Shown here piece after piece: positions 25,507 to 34,579 of a stretch of DNA of 64,000 nucleotides. The stretch is from Labrenzia sp. 011. GTDB lineage: Bacteria > Pseudomonadota > Alphaproteobacteria > Rhizobiales > Stappiaceae. Made by a program: the position numbers and the translations under genes. The notes below the pieces were generated by a model. The model made no database searches and had not been told where the DNA came from. It saw only the letters and a program-made list of their open reading frames with translations. Location of the stretch: NCBI RefSeq assembly GCF_003075075.1, contig NZ_QCYM01000005.1, positions 1 to 64,000 on the forward strand. The letters are read 5' to 3'. Positions within the stretch are counted from its first letter, which is position 1. Each line of letters begins with the position of its first letter.

Positions 25507-26585
25507 TTCGCGGACTCCCGGGCGGGTCTGGTGCCGGCAAGGCGGATCCTGAATCTCAGGAACAGGCCGGAGACGAGCACGCTGAGCAGCGATATGGCGA
25601 CGATCAGGTCGGCCAGATAGTTGGAAACGCCTGTGGCCCGCGACATGGAATCGGCTCCGACGAAGATGCTGGCGATGAAGAGAGCGGCGAAAACGACGCC
25701 GATGGGGGACAGGCCGGCCAGCATGGCGACCACGATGCCCGAATATCCGAAGCCGGGCGACAGATCCGCGGTGAGATAGCCTTTCAGGCCGGCCACCTCG
25801 CCCACGCCGGCCAGCCCGGCAAGGGCACCGGACAGGAGGCCGACACGGATGAAGGTGGCGGTCACCGGAATGCCCGCATGCCGCGCGGCAGCGGCATTTT
25901 CGCCCACCGCACGGATTTCAAATCCCCAGACGGTGCGCTTCAGCAGGAAATACACGCCGAGCGAGGCCGCAAGCGCGATGACGAGACCCCAGTGGATCCG
26001 CATCCGGTCCATCAGTTTCGGCAGGGCCGCTTCGTCGAGGATCGGTTCGGACTGGGGCCAGCCCATGCCCATCGGATCCTGCATCGGCCCTTCGAGCATC
26101 ATCTGCACGAAGAGCAGGATGACGAAATTCAGCAGCAGCGTCGTCACCACCTCATCCACGCCGAGGCGGGTTTTCAGCAGCGTCGGCACCAGCATCACCA
26201 GGCCGCCGGCAAGGGCGCCGGCGACGATGACCGCCGGAACCAGAACGAAGGACGGACCGGAAATCAGACCCGTTCCGACGGCCACCGCCGCCAGGGCGCC
26301 CGCGTAGAGCTGCCCCTCCGCACCGATGTTCCAGAGCTTGGCGCGGAAGGCGACCGCGGCGGCCAGCCCGGTCAATATGAGCGGCGAGGCCCGGGTCAGC
26401 ATTTCGGTAAAGGCGAACATCGATCCCCAGGCGCCCTTGATCATCAGGACGTAGGCGTCGAGAACCGAGAGCCCGGCAAACAGCATCGGGATGGCCGCCA
26501 GAACGAGGGCGGCAACGGCGGCGGTGACCGAAACGCCGATCGTTCTGGAAACGGCGACCGGGCCTCTGGGTTCGAAACGGATCAT
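25503..26585 (-). CDS. BMP-type ABC transporter permease (NupP-like)
   Basis: A 360-residue permease with about ten helices. Family marks are LTRASPLILTGLAAAVAFRA, LWNIGAEGQLYAGA and GFGYSGIVVAMLAGLSPIGV. It pairs with the NupQ-like protein. Both ends overlap neighbouring genes by four bases, showing tight coupling within the operon. The first 25 residues are polar with an Arg-rich start and remain cytoplasmic. Confidence 0.92.
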   Translation of the reverse strand: MIRFEPRGPVAVSRTIGVSVTAAVAALVLAAIPMLFAGLSVLDAYVLMIKGAWGSMFAFTEMLTRASPLILTGLAAAVAFRAKLWNIGAEGQLYAGALAAVAVGTGLISGPSFVLVPAVIVAGALAGGLVMLVPTLLKTRLGVDEVVTTLLLNFVILLFVQMMLEGPMQDPMGMGWPQSEPILDEAALPKLMDRMRIHWGLVIALAASLGVYFLLKRTVWGFEIRAVGENAAAARHAGIPVTATFIRVGLLSGALAGLAGVGEVAGLKGYLTADLSPGFGYSGIVVAMLAGLSPIGVVFAALFIASIFVGADSMSRATGVSNYLADLIVAISLLSVLVSGLFLRFRIRLAGTRPARESAK

Positions 26586-28129
26586 TCGGCAGCTTCCATG
26601 GTGTGTCCGGCCATGCGCAGGCCGAGGGTGCCCCTGTCGAGGGTTTCGGTCGGCTCGGCGTCGGACAGATGTCCCCGGTGAATCACGGCGATACGGTCGG
26701 AAAGGCGCATGAGTTCGTCCAGGTCCTCGGAAATGAGGAGAACACCGGCGCCGCGCGCGCGCGCGGCCAGCAGGCGTCTGTAGACTTCGGATGTCGCCCC
26801 GACGTCAAGCCCCCTGGAAGGCTGCGCGGCCAGGACGACCTTCGGCTCGGTCTCCAGGGTGCGTGCCAGAACGATTTTCTGGATGTTTCCGCCCGAAAGG
26901 AGCCGGGCCGGACTGTCCTCTCCCTGGCAGCGGATGTCATAGGCATCGATCATCGCCCGCGCCTTTTCGCGCATGGCGGCGAAACGCAGCAGGCCGAAGC
27001 GCTGGCAATCCGGCTTGCGGATGGCCTCGATCGCCAGGTTTTCGGACACGGTCATGGCGCCGACGATGCCGTCCCGGTGCCGGTCCTCCGGGATCCGCGC
27101 CAGACCCGCATCGATCATCGTGCGGGCATTGGCCTGCGTCAGCGTCCGCTCCCCCAGTCTCATGCTGCCGGCAAAGGGCGTTTCAAGGCCGGAAATCACC
27201 CGCGCCAGCATGGTCTGGCCGTTGCCCGACACGCCGGCGATGCCGAGGATCTCGCCGGACCTGAGGTCCAGATTGACGTCCCGGATCGATTCTCGGCTCT
27301 CGCCGGCCGACACGCCCGTCAGGATGAACAGCGTATCTCCCGGCGCCCCGGTGCCCCGTACGGTCTCGCTCACTTCGTGCCCGACCATCAGTTCCGCCAG
27401 CTGGCGCTGATCGCATTCGGATGTGGGCAGGTCGGCCACTTTGGCGCCGCCCCGCAGCACCGCGATACGGTGGGAGGCGGCCATGACTTCGGCCAGCTTG
27501 TGGGAAATGAAGATGATCCCCAGTCCGGCGTCCGCGAGCTTTTTCAGGATCGCGAACAGCGTGTCCGATTCCTGCGGGGTCAGGACCGCCGTGGGCTCGT
27601 CCAGCACCAGAACTTTGGCATTGCGGTAAAGGGCTTTCAGGATCTCGACGCGCTGCTTTTCACCGACCGAAAGCTGCGAGACGCGCATGTCCAGGCTCAC
27701 CGCCAGTCCGGAGCGCGTCATCAGGTCTTCCAGCTTGCGCCGTGCCGGCGCGCGCCGGGATTTCAGCGTCGAGAGTTTTTCGGTGCCGAGCAGGATGTTG
27801 TCGAGCACGCTGAGATTCTCGGCCAGGGTGAAATGCTGGTGCACCATGCCGACCCCGGCCTCCAGAGCAGCATGTGGCGATCCCGGCTCCAGAGGGCTCA
27901 GATCGCCATCGCCGCGCGACACCAGCACGGATCCCTCGTCGGCGACATAATGGCCGAAGAGAATGTTCATGAGCGTGGTTTTGCCGGCGCCGTTTTCCCC
28001 CAGAAGCGCGAGGATCTCGCCCTGCTTCAGGTCGAGACAGACAGCGTCGTTGGCCGTCAGCGCGCCGAAGCGCTTGGTGATGCCGTCCAGTCTCAGCAGG
28101 ACCGGGGCGTCCTTTGCAGGGAGCGCCAT
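26582..28129 (-). CDS. BMP-type ABC transporter ATP-binding protein (tandem ABC)
   Basis: A 515-residue duplicated ATPase. The first domain has Walker A GENGAGKTTL, signature LSVGEKQRVEI and Walker B VLVLDEPTAVL. The second has a degenerate Walker A (GVSGNGQTML, Gln for Lys), signature LLSGGNIQKIV and AAQPSRGLDVGA in place of a clear Walker B, so only one competent site is likely. This asymmetry is normal in NupO/sugar-type dual ATPases. It is separated from the binding-protein gene by an 11-bp hairpin. Confidence 0.93.
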   Translation of the reverse strand: MALPAKDAPVLLRLDGITKRFGALTANDAVCLDLKQGEILALLGENGAGKTTLMNILFGHYVADEGSVLVSRGDGDLSPLEPGSPHAALEAGVGMVHQHFTLAENLSVLDNILLGTEKLSTLKSRRAPARRKLEDLMTRSGLAVSLDMRVSQLSVGEKQRVEILKALYRNAKVLVLDEPTAVLTPQESDTLFAILKKLADAGLGIIFISHKLAEVMAASHRIAVLRGGAKVADLPTSECDQRQLAELMVGHEVSETVRGTGAPGDTLFILTGVSAGESRESIRDVNLDLRSGEILGIAGVSGNGQTMLARVISGLETPFAGSMRLGERTLTQANARTMIDAGLARIPEDRHRDGIVGAMTVSENLAIEAIRKPDCQRFGLLRFAAMREKARAMIDAYDIRCQGEDSPARLLSGGNIQKIVLARTLETEPKVVLAAQPSRGLDVGATSEVYRRLLAARARGAGVLLISEDLDELMRLSDRIAVIHRGHLSDAEPTETLDRGTLGLRMAGHTMEAAE

Positions 28130-28183
28130 GTAACCTCCGGAAGGATAGGGCCAGGCCCGGGGATACCCCGGTGAGGAAAAGGA

Positions 28184-28210
28184 GCACCGGCGGCGAACGG
28201 CCGCCGGTGC
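28184..28210 (-). promoter_or_regulatory. Intercistronic RNA hairpin after the BMP binding-protein gene
   Basis: A perfect 11-bp inverted repeat (GCACCGGCGGC / GCCGCCGGTGC) with a 5-nt loop begins 16 nt after the binding-protein stop and lies before the ATPase gene in the direction of transcription. Role as for the other hairpins: setting a high binding-protein to permease ratio. Confidence 0.65.
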
Positions 28211-28226
28211 AAACCGGTTCGACCGC

Positions 28227-29234
28227 TTACATGGTCGATTTCGGTTCGGTGTCGTTCACATTGACACGGAACAGGCCGCCCTTGATTTCCTCTTCCTTGG
28301 CTTTCGCCGCCGCCACGGCTTCCGCCGGAGCCAGGCTCTCATCGACGACGAAGCTGCCGCCGCCATAGGACATGAAGCTGAAGGGGCCGTAGTCGGCCGG
28401 TTCGAATGCGTCCGACTTCACCGCTTCGATGGCCCGGTCGATCGTCGGCTCCATGTGCCACAGGGCCGACGACAGGATCGTGCCCGGATAGTCGCCGGAC
28501 GTGTCGATCACGTTGCCGATGGCCAGTATGCCCTTTTCCTTCGCCGCATCCGAAACGCCGAAGCGTTCGGCGTAGAGAATGTCCGCGCCCTTGTCGATCA
28601 TGGCGAAGGCGGATTCCTTGGCTTTCGGCGGATCGTACCAGGAGTTGATGAAGGTCACGAGGAACTTGACGTCCGGATTGACGGCCGTCGCGCCTTCCAT
28701 GAAGGCATTCATGAGCCGGTTCACTTCCGGAATGGCGTAGCCGCCGACCATGCCGATGATGTTGGACTTGGTCGTGGCGCCCGCGATCATGCCGGACAGA
28801 TAGCTCGGCTCGTGGATCCAGTTGTCGAAGACGGCGAAATTCGGCTGCGCCGGACCGAAGGACGAGCCCATCAGGAAGGCGGTTTCGGGATATTCCGCGG
28901 CAACCTTGCGGGCCGCCCGCTCCACGGCAAAGGCTTCGCCGACAACCAGGTCCATGCCCTGTTCGGCATATTCGCGCATCACCCGCTCATAGTCGGTGTT
29001 GGCGACGTTTTCGGAGAATGTATAGGTGATTTCCCCGCGCTCCTGGGCGGCCTTGAGCGCCTTGTCGATGCGGCTCACCCATTGCTGTTCGACCGGAACG
29101 GTGTAGATGGCAGCGACCTTGACCGGGTCTGCGGCCAGGGCCGAAGACAGCGGAAGCCCCACGGTGACTGAAACGGCCAGACCGGCCGACAACAAGGCCC
29201 GGCGGGCCCTGGAAAATGGTTTTGATGTGAGCAT
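28227..29234 (-). CDS. BMP-family ABC transporter substrate-binding protein
   Basis: A 335-residue periplasmic protein of the basic membrane protein class. It has a Sec signal peptide with an Arg-rich start (FSRARRALLSAGLAVSV; cleavage after SALA) and no lipobox. Mature sequence begins with VAAIYTVPVEQQWVSRIDKA, and the hinge region has NIIGMVGGYAIPEVNRLMNA. BMP proteins bind nucleosides, nucleobases or autoinducers. The CodA-like enzyme in the operon favours a pyrimidine or related ring as ligand. It is first in the minus-strand operon and divergent from fdsG. Confidence 0.92.
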   Translation of the reverse strand: MLTSKPFSRARRALLSAGLAVSVTVGLPLSSALAADPVKVAAIYTVPVEQQWVSRIDKALKAAQERGEITYTFSENVANTDYERVMREYAEQGMDLVVGEAFAVERAARKVAAEYPETAFLMGSSFGPAQPNFAVFDNWIHEPSYLSGMIAGATTKSNIIGMVGGYAIPEVNRLMNAFMEGATAVNPDVKFLVTFINSWYDPPKAKESAFAMIDKGADILYAERFGVSDAAKEKGILAIGNVIDTSGDYPGTILSSALWHMEPTIDRAIEAVKSDAFEPADYGPFSFMSYGGGSFVVDESLAPAEAVAAAKAKEEEIKGGLFRVNVNDTEPKSTM

Positions 29235-29669
29235 CTGGATCCCCTGGAAGATATTTTTTTACGGCGGTAGATGATCACAAAATGCGCATGCTCACAAGTT
29301 ATGCAAGCAGTGAATTCCAAAAAATTGATCAAACGGACAAATCAGCCTGACGCCTCCTCCCGGGCCTGTTGCACCTGGTCCGGCATCCGTCCGGCGGTCT
29401 GTCGCTATCAGGCCAGTGGCGGGCGCAGCCGGCCCGGCGAAAGCCTCATTTCCGTGCTAGGATGTGGACCTGGAAATAAAGACGAGGAAAGCCTCTGGCG
29501 TCACGGATTGCGGCCCATTCCCGTCAGGCGGGGCAGGCCGGCGCGGCGTTGAAACGGGCCGCCGAAGGGGTTTCGATAGGAATGTGCAATCGCACAACGG
29601 CAAGAGGATATTGAACCTGTTTCGTGCACTGTGGCACGGTAGGGTCAAGCGCGACTGAGGGAGAACAGC
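29235..29669. promoter_or_regulatory. Divergent promoter region, BMP operon / fds operon
   Basis: No gene is seen in this 435-bp gap. An AT-rich stretch near 29245-29345 would serve the minus-strand BMP operon. On the fds side two dyads with GTGC/GCAC arms are present: TGTGC-AATC-GCACA at 29583-29596 and CGTGC-ACTGTG-GCACG at 29623-29638, centres 41 bp apart (about four helical turns). This spacing is typical of LysR-type regulators. The fdsG ribosome binding site GAGGGAG is at about 29655. Confidence 0.45.
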
Positions 29670-30149
29670 ATGGCTTTGCAAATGCCGGTGCAGGACGTCG
29701 CAGAACGGACCGCCGCGATTGCAGATGAGAATTTGCAGCTGGAGGGGCCGCTTCTGCCGATATTGCATGACGTACAGACGGAATTCGGCTGCGTGCCGGA
29801 GGCCGCGCTGCGCGTCATTGCGGACAAATTGAACCTCGGCCGGGCCGAAGTGCATGGCGTCATGAGCTTCTACCACGATTTCCGGCAGGCGCCGGCGGGC
29901 CGGCATGTGCTGAAGATCTGCCGTGCCGAAGCCTGCCAGTCTCTGGGCGGGGAGGACCTGGCCGATGGCATGCGCAAGGCGCTGGGGATCGACTGGCATG
30001 AAACAACGGCCGACGGCCGGGTGACGCTGGAGCCGGTCTATTGTCTCGGCCTGTGTTCCTGCGCACCGGCCGCCATGCTGGATGACGAGATTCACGGTCG
30101 GCTGGATGCCTCCGCCCTGGAAGCGATTGTGGAGGGGGCGGAGCGATGA
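29670..30149 (+). CDS. fdsG: NAD-dependent formate dehydrogenase gamma subunit
   Basis: A 159-residue NuoE-like protein carrying one [2Fe-2S] cluster through four cysteines: CRAEACQ and, 35 residues later, CLGLCSC. It relays electrons between the FdsB flavin site and FdsA in the soluble cytoplasmic complex. The order fdsG-B-A-C-D is that of Cupriavidus and Rhodobacter. An AGGGAG site precedes the ATG with seven-base spacing; its stop overlaps the fdsB start by four bases. Confidence 0.95.
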   Translation: MALQMPVQDVAERTAAIADENLQLEGPLLPILHDVQTEFGCVPEAALRVIADKLNLGRAEVHGVMSFYHDFRQAPAGRHVLKICRAEACQSLGGEDLADGMRKALGIDWHETTADGRVTLEPVYCLGLCSCAPAAMLDDEIHGRLDASALEAIVEGAER

Positions 30150-31702
30150 CGCCGGTGATCCATGTCCCGCGCGACGCCGCCGCCATCGCGGTGGGAGCCG
30201 ACCGGGTTGCCGACGCGGTCGCCGCCGAACTCTCGGCCCGTGGACTCGAAGCGAAGCTCGTGCGCAACGGGTCTCGCGGCCTGCATTGGCTGGAACCGCT
30301 GGTCGAGGTGAGTTTCGGCGCGCACCGGGTGGCCTACGGTCCCGTGAAGCCCGCCGACGTGGCCGGCCTGTTCGATGCCGGTTTCCTGGAAGGCGGTGCG
30401 CATCCGCTGTTTCACGGTGAAACCGAAGAGATTCCGTTTCTGAAGAAGCAGACCCGGCTTACGTTCGCCCGCTGCGGTCTCACCGATCCCCTGTCCCTCG
30501 ACGATTACCGCCGCAACGGCGGTCTGACCGGGCTGCAGAACGCGCTTGCACTGCAGCCGGCCGAGATCGTGCAGCAGGTCACCGACAGTGGTCTGCGGGG
30601 ACGCGGCGGCGCGGGGTTTCCGACCGGTATCAAATGGAACACGGTGCTGAAGGCCCCGGGCGCGCAGAAATATATCGTCTGCAATGCCGATGAGGGCGAC
30701 AGCGGCACCTTTGCCGACCGGATGATCATGGAAGGCGATCCCTTCGTGCTCGTCGAGGGCATGACGATCGCCGGCATCGCGACCGGTGCCACGAAGGGAT
30801 ATCTCTACACCCGCTCCGAATATCCGCACGCGATCGAGGCCATGCGGGCGGCGATCGGGATCGCCCGCAAGACCGGCCTTCTCGGACCGTCGGTCATGGG
30901 GTCGCCCCATGCGTTCGACATGGAAGTGCGCGTCGGCGCCGGAGCCTATGTCTGCGGCGAGGAAACCTCGCTGCTCAACAGCCTGGAAGGCAAGCGCGCC
31001 GTCGTGCGCGCCAAACCGCCGCTCCCGGCCCTTGAAGGCCTCTTCGGTCGCCCGACAGTGGTCAACAACGTCCTGTCGCTTGCCTCGGTTCCGGTGGTCC
31101 TCGAAAAGGGCGCGGCCTTCTACCGCGATTTCGGCATCGGCCGCTCGCGCGGCACCATGCCGATCCAGCTGGCGGGCAACATCCGCCATGGCGGCCTTTA
31201 CGAGACGGCCTTCGGCATCACGCTCGGTGAACTCGTCAACGATATCGGCGGCGGTACCTTGAGCGGGCGTCCCGTCAAGGCGGTACAGGTGGGCGGGCCT
31301 CTCGGCGCCTATTTCCCGCCGGAACTGTTCGACATCCCCTTCGACTACGAGGCGTTCGCTGCGCAGGACGGTCTGATCGGCCATGCGGGCATCGTCGTCT
31401 TCGACGATACCGCCGACATGCTCAAGCAGGCACGGTTCGCCATGGAGTTCTGTGCCGTGGAAAGCTGCGGCAAGTGCACACCCTGCCGCATCGGGTCCGT
31501 GCGCGGCGTCGAGGTGGTCGACAGGATCGCGAACGGGGACGCACCGGAAGACCAGATCGATCTTCTCAAGGATCTCTGCAACACGATGAAACTGGGGTCG
31601 CTTTGCGCGCTCGGCGGGTTCACGCCCTATCCGGTCCTGAGCGCACTGACCCATTTCCCGCAGGACTTCAATCCCAACCCCATAGCCGAGGCGGCGGAGT
31701 AG
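30146..31702 (+). CDS. fdsB: NAD-dependent formate dehydrogenase beta subunit
   Basis: A 518-residue NuoF-like flavoprotein with an N-terminal thioredoxin-like domain (about residues 1-110) fused to the FMN/NADH domain. RGRGGAGFPTGIKWNT binds FMN and GAGAYVCGEETSLLNSLEG lies at the NADH site. A [4Fe-4S] cluster is bound by ESCGKCTPCRIG and SLCALGG. It passes electrons from formate to NAD+. Four bases separate it from fdsA. Confidence 0.95.
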   Translation: MTPVIHVPRDAAAIAVGADRVADAVAAELSARGLEAKLVRNGSRGLHWLEPLVEVSFGAHRVAYGPVKPADVAGLFDAGFLEGGAHPLFHGETEEIPFLKKQTRLTFARCGLTDPLSLDDYRRNGGLTGLQNALALQPAEIVQQVTDSGLRGRGGAGFPTGIKWNTVLKAPGAQKYIVCNADEGDSGTFADRMIMEGDPFVLVEGMTIAGIATGATKGYLYTRSEYPHAIEAMRAAIGIARKTGLLGPSVMGSPHAFDMEVRVGAGAYVCGEETSLLNSLEGKRAVVRAKPPLPALEGLFGRPTVVNNVLSLASVPVVLEKGAAFYRDFGIGRSRGTMPIQLAGNIRHGGLYETAFGITLGELVNDIGGGTLSGRPVKAVQVGGPLGAYFPPELFDIPFDYEAFAAQDGLIGHAGIVVFDDTADMLKQARFAMEFCAVESCGKCTPCRIGSVRGVEVVDRIANGDAPEDQIDLLKDLCNTMKLGSLCALGGFTPYPVLSALTHFPQDFNPNPIAEAAE

Positions 31703-31706
31703 CGAC

Positions 31707-34577
31707 ATGTCCCTGATCAAGGAAACCGATTACGGAACACCGGCCGCAACGTCGGAGAACCAGGTCACGCTGACCATCGACGGCTTCGAGGTGAGCGTTC
31801 CCGAAGGCACCTCCGTGATGCGGGCGGCCATGGAAACGGGGATCAAGATCCCCAAGCTCTGCGCCACCGACATGGTCGACGCCTTCGGCTCCTGCCGTCT
31901 GTGCCTGGTGGAAATCGAGGGCCGGCGGGGAACGCCCTCCTCCTGCACCACGCCGGTGGAAGACGGCATGGTGGTCCAGACCCAGACCGGCCGGCTCAAG
32001 GACATCCGCCGCGGCGTGATGGAACTCTATATTTCCGATCATCCGCTCGACTGCCTGACCTGCGCCGCCAACGGCGACTGCGAACTGCAGGACATGGCCG
32101 GTGCGGTCGGCCTGCGTGACGTGCGCTACGGCTATGACGGCGACAACCACGTGAAGCAGCGCGACGGCGGCGGCGAGGTCAACGCCCGTTTCATGGCGAA
32201 GGACGAAAGCAACCCCTATTTCACCTACGACCCGTCGAAATGCATCGTCTGCTCCCGCTGCGTGCGCGCCTGCGAGGAAGTGCAGGGCACCTTCGCACTG
32301 ACCATCGAGGGACGCGGTTTCGGATCCCGGGTCTCCCCGGGCATGCATGAGAGCTTTCTGGAGTCCGAATGCGTCTCCTGCGGCGCCTGTGTCCAGGCCT
32401 GTCCTACGGCGACCCTGCAGGAAAAATCGGTGATCGAGATCGGTCAGCCCGAACATTCACTCGTCACCACCTGCGCCTATTGCGGTGTCGGCTGTTCCTT
32501 CAAGGCGGAAATGCGTGGCCAGGAACTGGTCCGCATGGTGCCTTACAAGGACGGCAAGGCCAATCACGGCCACTCCTGCGTCAAGGGCCGCTTCGCCTAT
32601 GGCTATGCCACCCACCAGGACCGGATCCTCAATCCGATGATCCGCGAAAAGATCTCCGACCCGTGGCGCGAGGTTTCCTGGGAGGAGGCTCTCGGCTTCG
32701 CCGCCTCGAAACTGCGGGCGATCCAGTATGAGCACGGCAAGGAGTCCATCGGCGTCATCACCTCGTCGCGCTGCACGAACGAGGAAACCTATCTGGTCCA
32801 GAAACTGGCGCGGGCTGTTTTCCTCAACAACAACACCGACACCTGCGCCCGGGTCTGCCATTCGCCGACCGGTTATGGCCTCGGCCAGACCTTCGGCACC
32901 TCCGCCGGGACCCAGGATTTCGACAGTGTCGAACAGGCCGACGTGGTTCTGGTGATCGGCGCCAATCCGACCGACGGCCATCCCGTCTTCGGCTCCCGCC
33001 TGAAAAAGCGCCTGCGCGAGGGAGCGAAGCTGATCGTCATCGATCCGCGCCGCATCGATCTCGTCCGCACGCCGCATGTGAGCGCCGCCCATCATCTGGC
33101 CCTCAGGCCGGGCACGAATGTCGCCATGGTCACGGCGCTGGCCCATGTGATCGTGACCGAAGGTCTCTTCGACGAGGAGTTCATCCGTACGCGCTGCGAC
33201 TGGGACGAGTTCCAGGACTATGCCGAATTTGTCGCCGATCCCGCCAACAGCCCGGAGTCGGTCGAAACCCTGACCGGCGTGCCGGCCGAAGAGGTCCGGG
33301 CGGCGGCGCGCCTGTATGCCCGCGGCGGCAACGCGGCCATCTATTACGGCCTCGGCGTGACCGAGCACAGTCAGGGCTCCACTGCAGTTATCGGCATCGC
33401 CAATCTGGCCATGCTCACCGGCAATATCGGCCGGCCGGGCGTCGGGGTGAATCCGCTGCGCGGCCAGAACAACGTGCAGGGCTCCTGCGACATGGGCTCC
33501 TTCCCGCACGAGCTGCCGGGCTACCGCCATGTCAACAACGCCGATGTGCGCGACATCTTCGAACAGGCCTGGGGCGTCAGCATCTCCGACGAACCCGGCC
33601 TGCGCATCACCAACATGCTCGACGCGGCCGTCGACGGCACCTTCAGGGGGCTCTACTGCCAGGGCGAGGACATCCTGCAGTCGGATCCGGACACGAAACA
33701 CGTATCCGCCGGTCTGGCGGCGATGGACTGCGTCATCGTGCATGACCTGTTCCTGAACGAGACCTCCCACTACGCCCATGTCTTCCTGCCGGGGTCGACC
33801 TTCCTGGAAAAGGACGGAACCTTCACCAACGCGGAGCGCCGCATCAACCGGGTACGCAAGGTGATGGCGCCGAAAAACGGCTATGCGGACTGGGAGGTGA
33901 CCCAGCTTCTCGCCAACGCCATGGGGGCGGGCTGGACCTACACCCACCCCTCGCAGATCATGGACGAGATCGCCGCGACGACGCCCAGCTTCGCCAATGT
34001 CAGCTACGCGCTGCTGGAGGAAAAGGGCTCGGTCCAGTGGCCTTGCAACGACAGCACCCCCGAGGGATCGCCGATCATGCATGTGGACGGGTTCGTGCGC
34101 GGCAAGGGGCGCTTCATCCGCACCGATTACATCGCCACCGACGAGAAGACCGGACCGCGCTTCCCGCTGCTGCTCACCACCGGCCGCATCCTCAGCCAGT
34201 ACAATGTCGGCGCCCAGACGCGGCGGACGGAGAATGTGGTCTGGCACGACGAGGATGTTCTGGAGATCCACCCCCATGACGCGGAAAACCGCGGCATCAA
34301 GGATGGCGACTGGATCAAGCTGGCCAGCCGCTCCGGCGAGACCGCTCTGCGGGCGCGGATCACGGATCGGGTGTCGCCGGGGGTTGTCTATACGACCTTC
34401 CACCACCCGGCCACCCAGGCGAATGTCATCACCACCGACTATTCCGACTGGGCGACCAACTGTCCGGAATACAAGGTGACCGCCGTTCAGGTGTCGCCCT
34501 CCAACGGGCCGACGGAATGGCAGGAACACTATGAGCAATTCGCTGCGCGGGCGCGCAGGATCGAGGCAGCCGAATAG
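31707..34577 (+). CDS. fdsA: Molybdenum formate dehydrogenase alpha subunit
   Basis: A 956-residue catalytic subunit. Order of parts: N-terminal [2Fe-2S] ferredoxin domain (residues 15-90), His/Cys cluster site (CLTCAANGDCELQDM), two [4Fe-4S] ferredoxin motifs (CIVCSRCVRAC and CVSCGACVQAC), then a [4Fe-4S] cluster (CAYCGVGCSF) and the bis-MGD domain. The molybdenum ligand is Cys384 (VCHSPTGYGL), not selenocysteine. It oxidises formate to CO2 in the cytoplasm and can work in reverse in relatives. Length and motifs are complete. Confidence 0.96.
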   Translation: MSLIKETDYGTPAATSENQVTLTIDGFEVSVPEGTSVMRAAMETGIKIPKLCATDMVDAFGSCRLCLVEIEGRRGTPSSCTTPVEDGMVVQTQTGRLKDIRRGVMELYISDHPLDCLTCAANGDCELQDMAGAVGLRDVRYGYDGDNHVKQRDGGGEVNARFMAKDESNPYFTYDPSKCIVCSRCVRACEEVQGTFALTIEGRGFGSRVSPGMHESFLESECVSCGACVQACPTATLQEKSVIEIGQPEHSLVTTCAYCGVGCSFKAEMRGQELVRMVPYKDGKANHGHSCVKGRFAYGYATHQDRILNPMIREKISDPWREVSWEEALGFAASKLRAIQYEHGKESIGVITSSRCTNEETYLVQKLARAVFLNNNTDTCARVCHSPTGYGLGQTFGTSAGTQDFDSVEQADVVLVIGANPTDGHPVFGSRLKKRLREGAKLIVIDPRRIDLVRTPHVSAAHHLALRPGTNVAMVTALAHVIVTEGLFDEEFIRTRCDWDEFQDYAEFVADPANSPESVETLTGVPAEEVRAAARLYARGGNAAIYYGLGVTEHSQGSTAVIGIANLAMLTGNIGRPGVGVNPLRGQNNVQGSCDMGSFPHELPGYRHVNNADVRDIFEQAWGVSISDEPGLRITNMLDAAVDGTFRGLYCQGEDILQSDPDTKHVSAGLAAMDCVIVHDLFLNETSHYAHVFLPGSTFLEKDGTFTNAERRINRVRKVMAPKNGYADWEVTQLLANAMGAGWTYTHPSQIMDEIAATTPSFANVSYALLEEKGSVQWPCNDSTPEGSPIMHVDGFVRGKGRFIRTDYIATDEKTGPRFPLLLTTGRILSQYNVGAQTRRTENVVWHDEDVLEIHPHDAENRGIKDGDWIKLASRSGETALRARITDRVSPGVVYTTFHHPATQANVITTDYSDWATNCPEYKVTAVQVSPSNGPTEWQEHYEQFAARARRIEAAE

Positions 34578-34579
34578 TC

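Noticed and set aside
29633..29650. TGGCACGGTAGG resembling half of a sigma-54 promoter before fdsG
   Set aside because: The second element (TTGC at the -12 position) is missing at the correct spacing.
29464..29658. Short plus-strand frame in the BMP-fds gap
   Set aside because: No ribosome binding site, no family resemblance, and it overlaps the dyads and probable promoter of fdsG.
32457..34538. A 693-residue open frame antisense to fdsA
   Set aside because: It lies wholly opposite a gene with complete catalytic and cluster motifs, is rich in Arg, His, Asp and Gly as expected of GC-rich antisense frames, and shows no domain or ribosome binding site.
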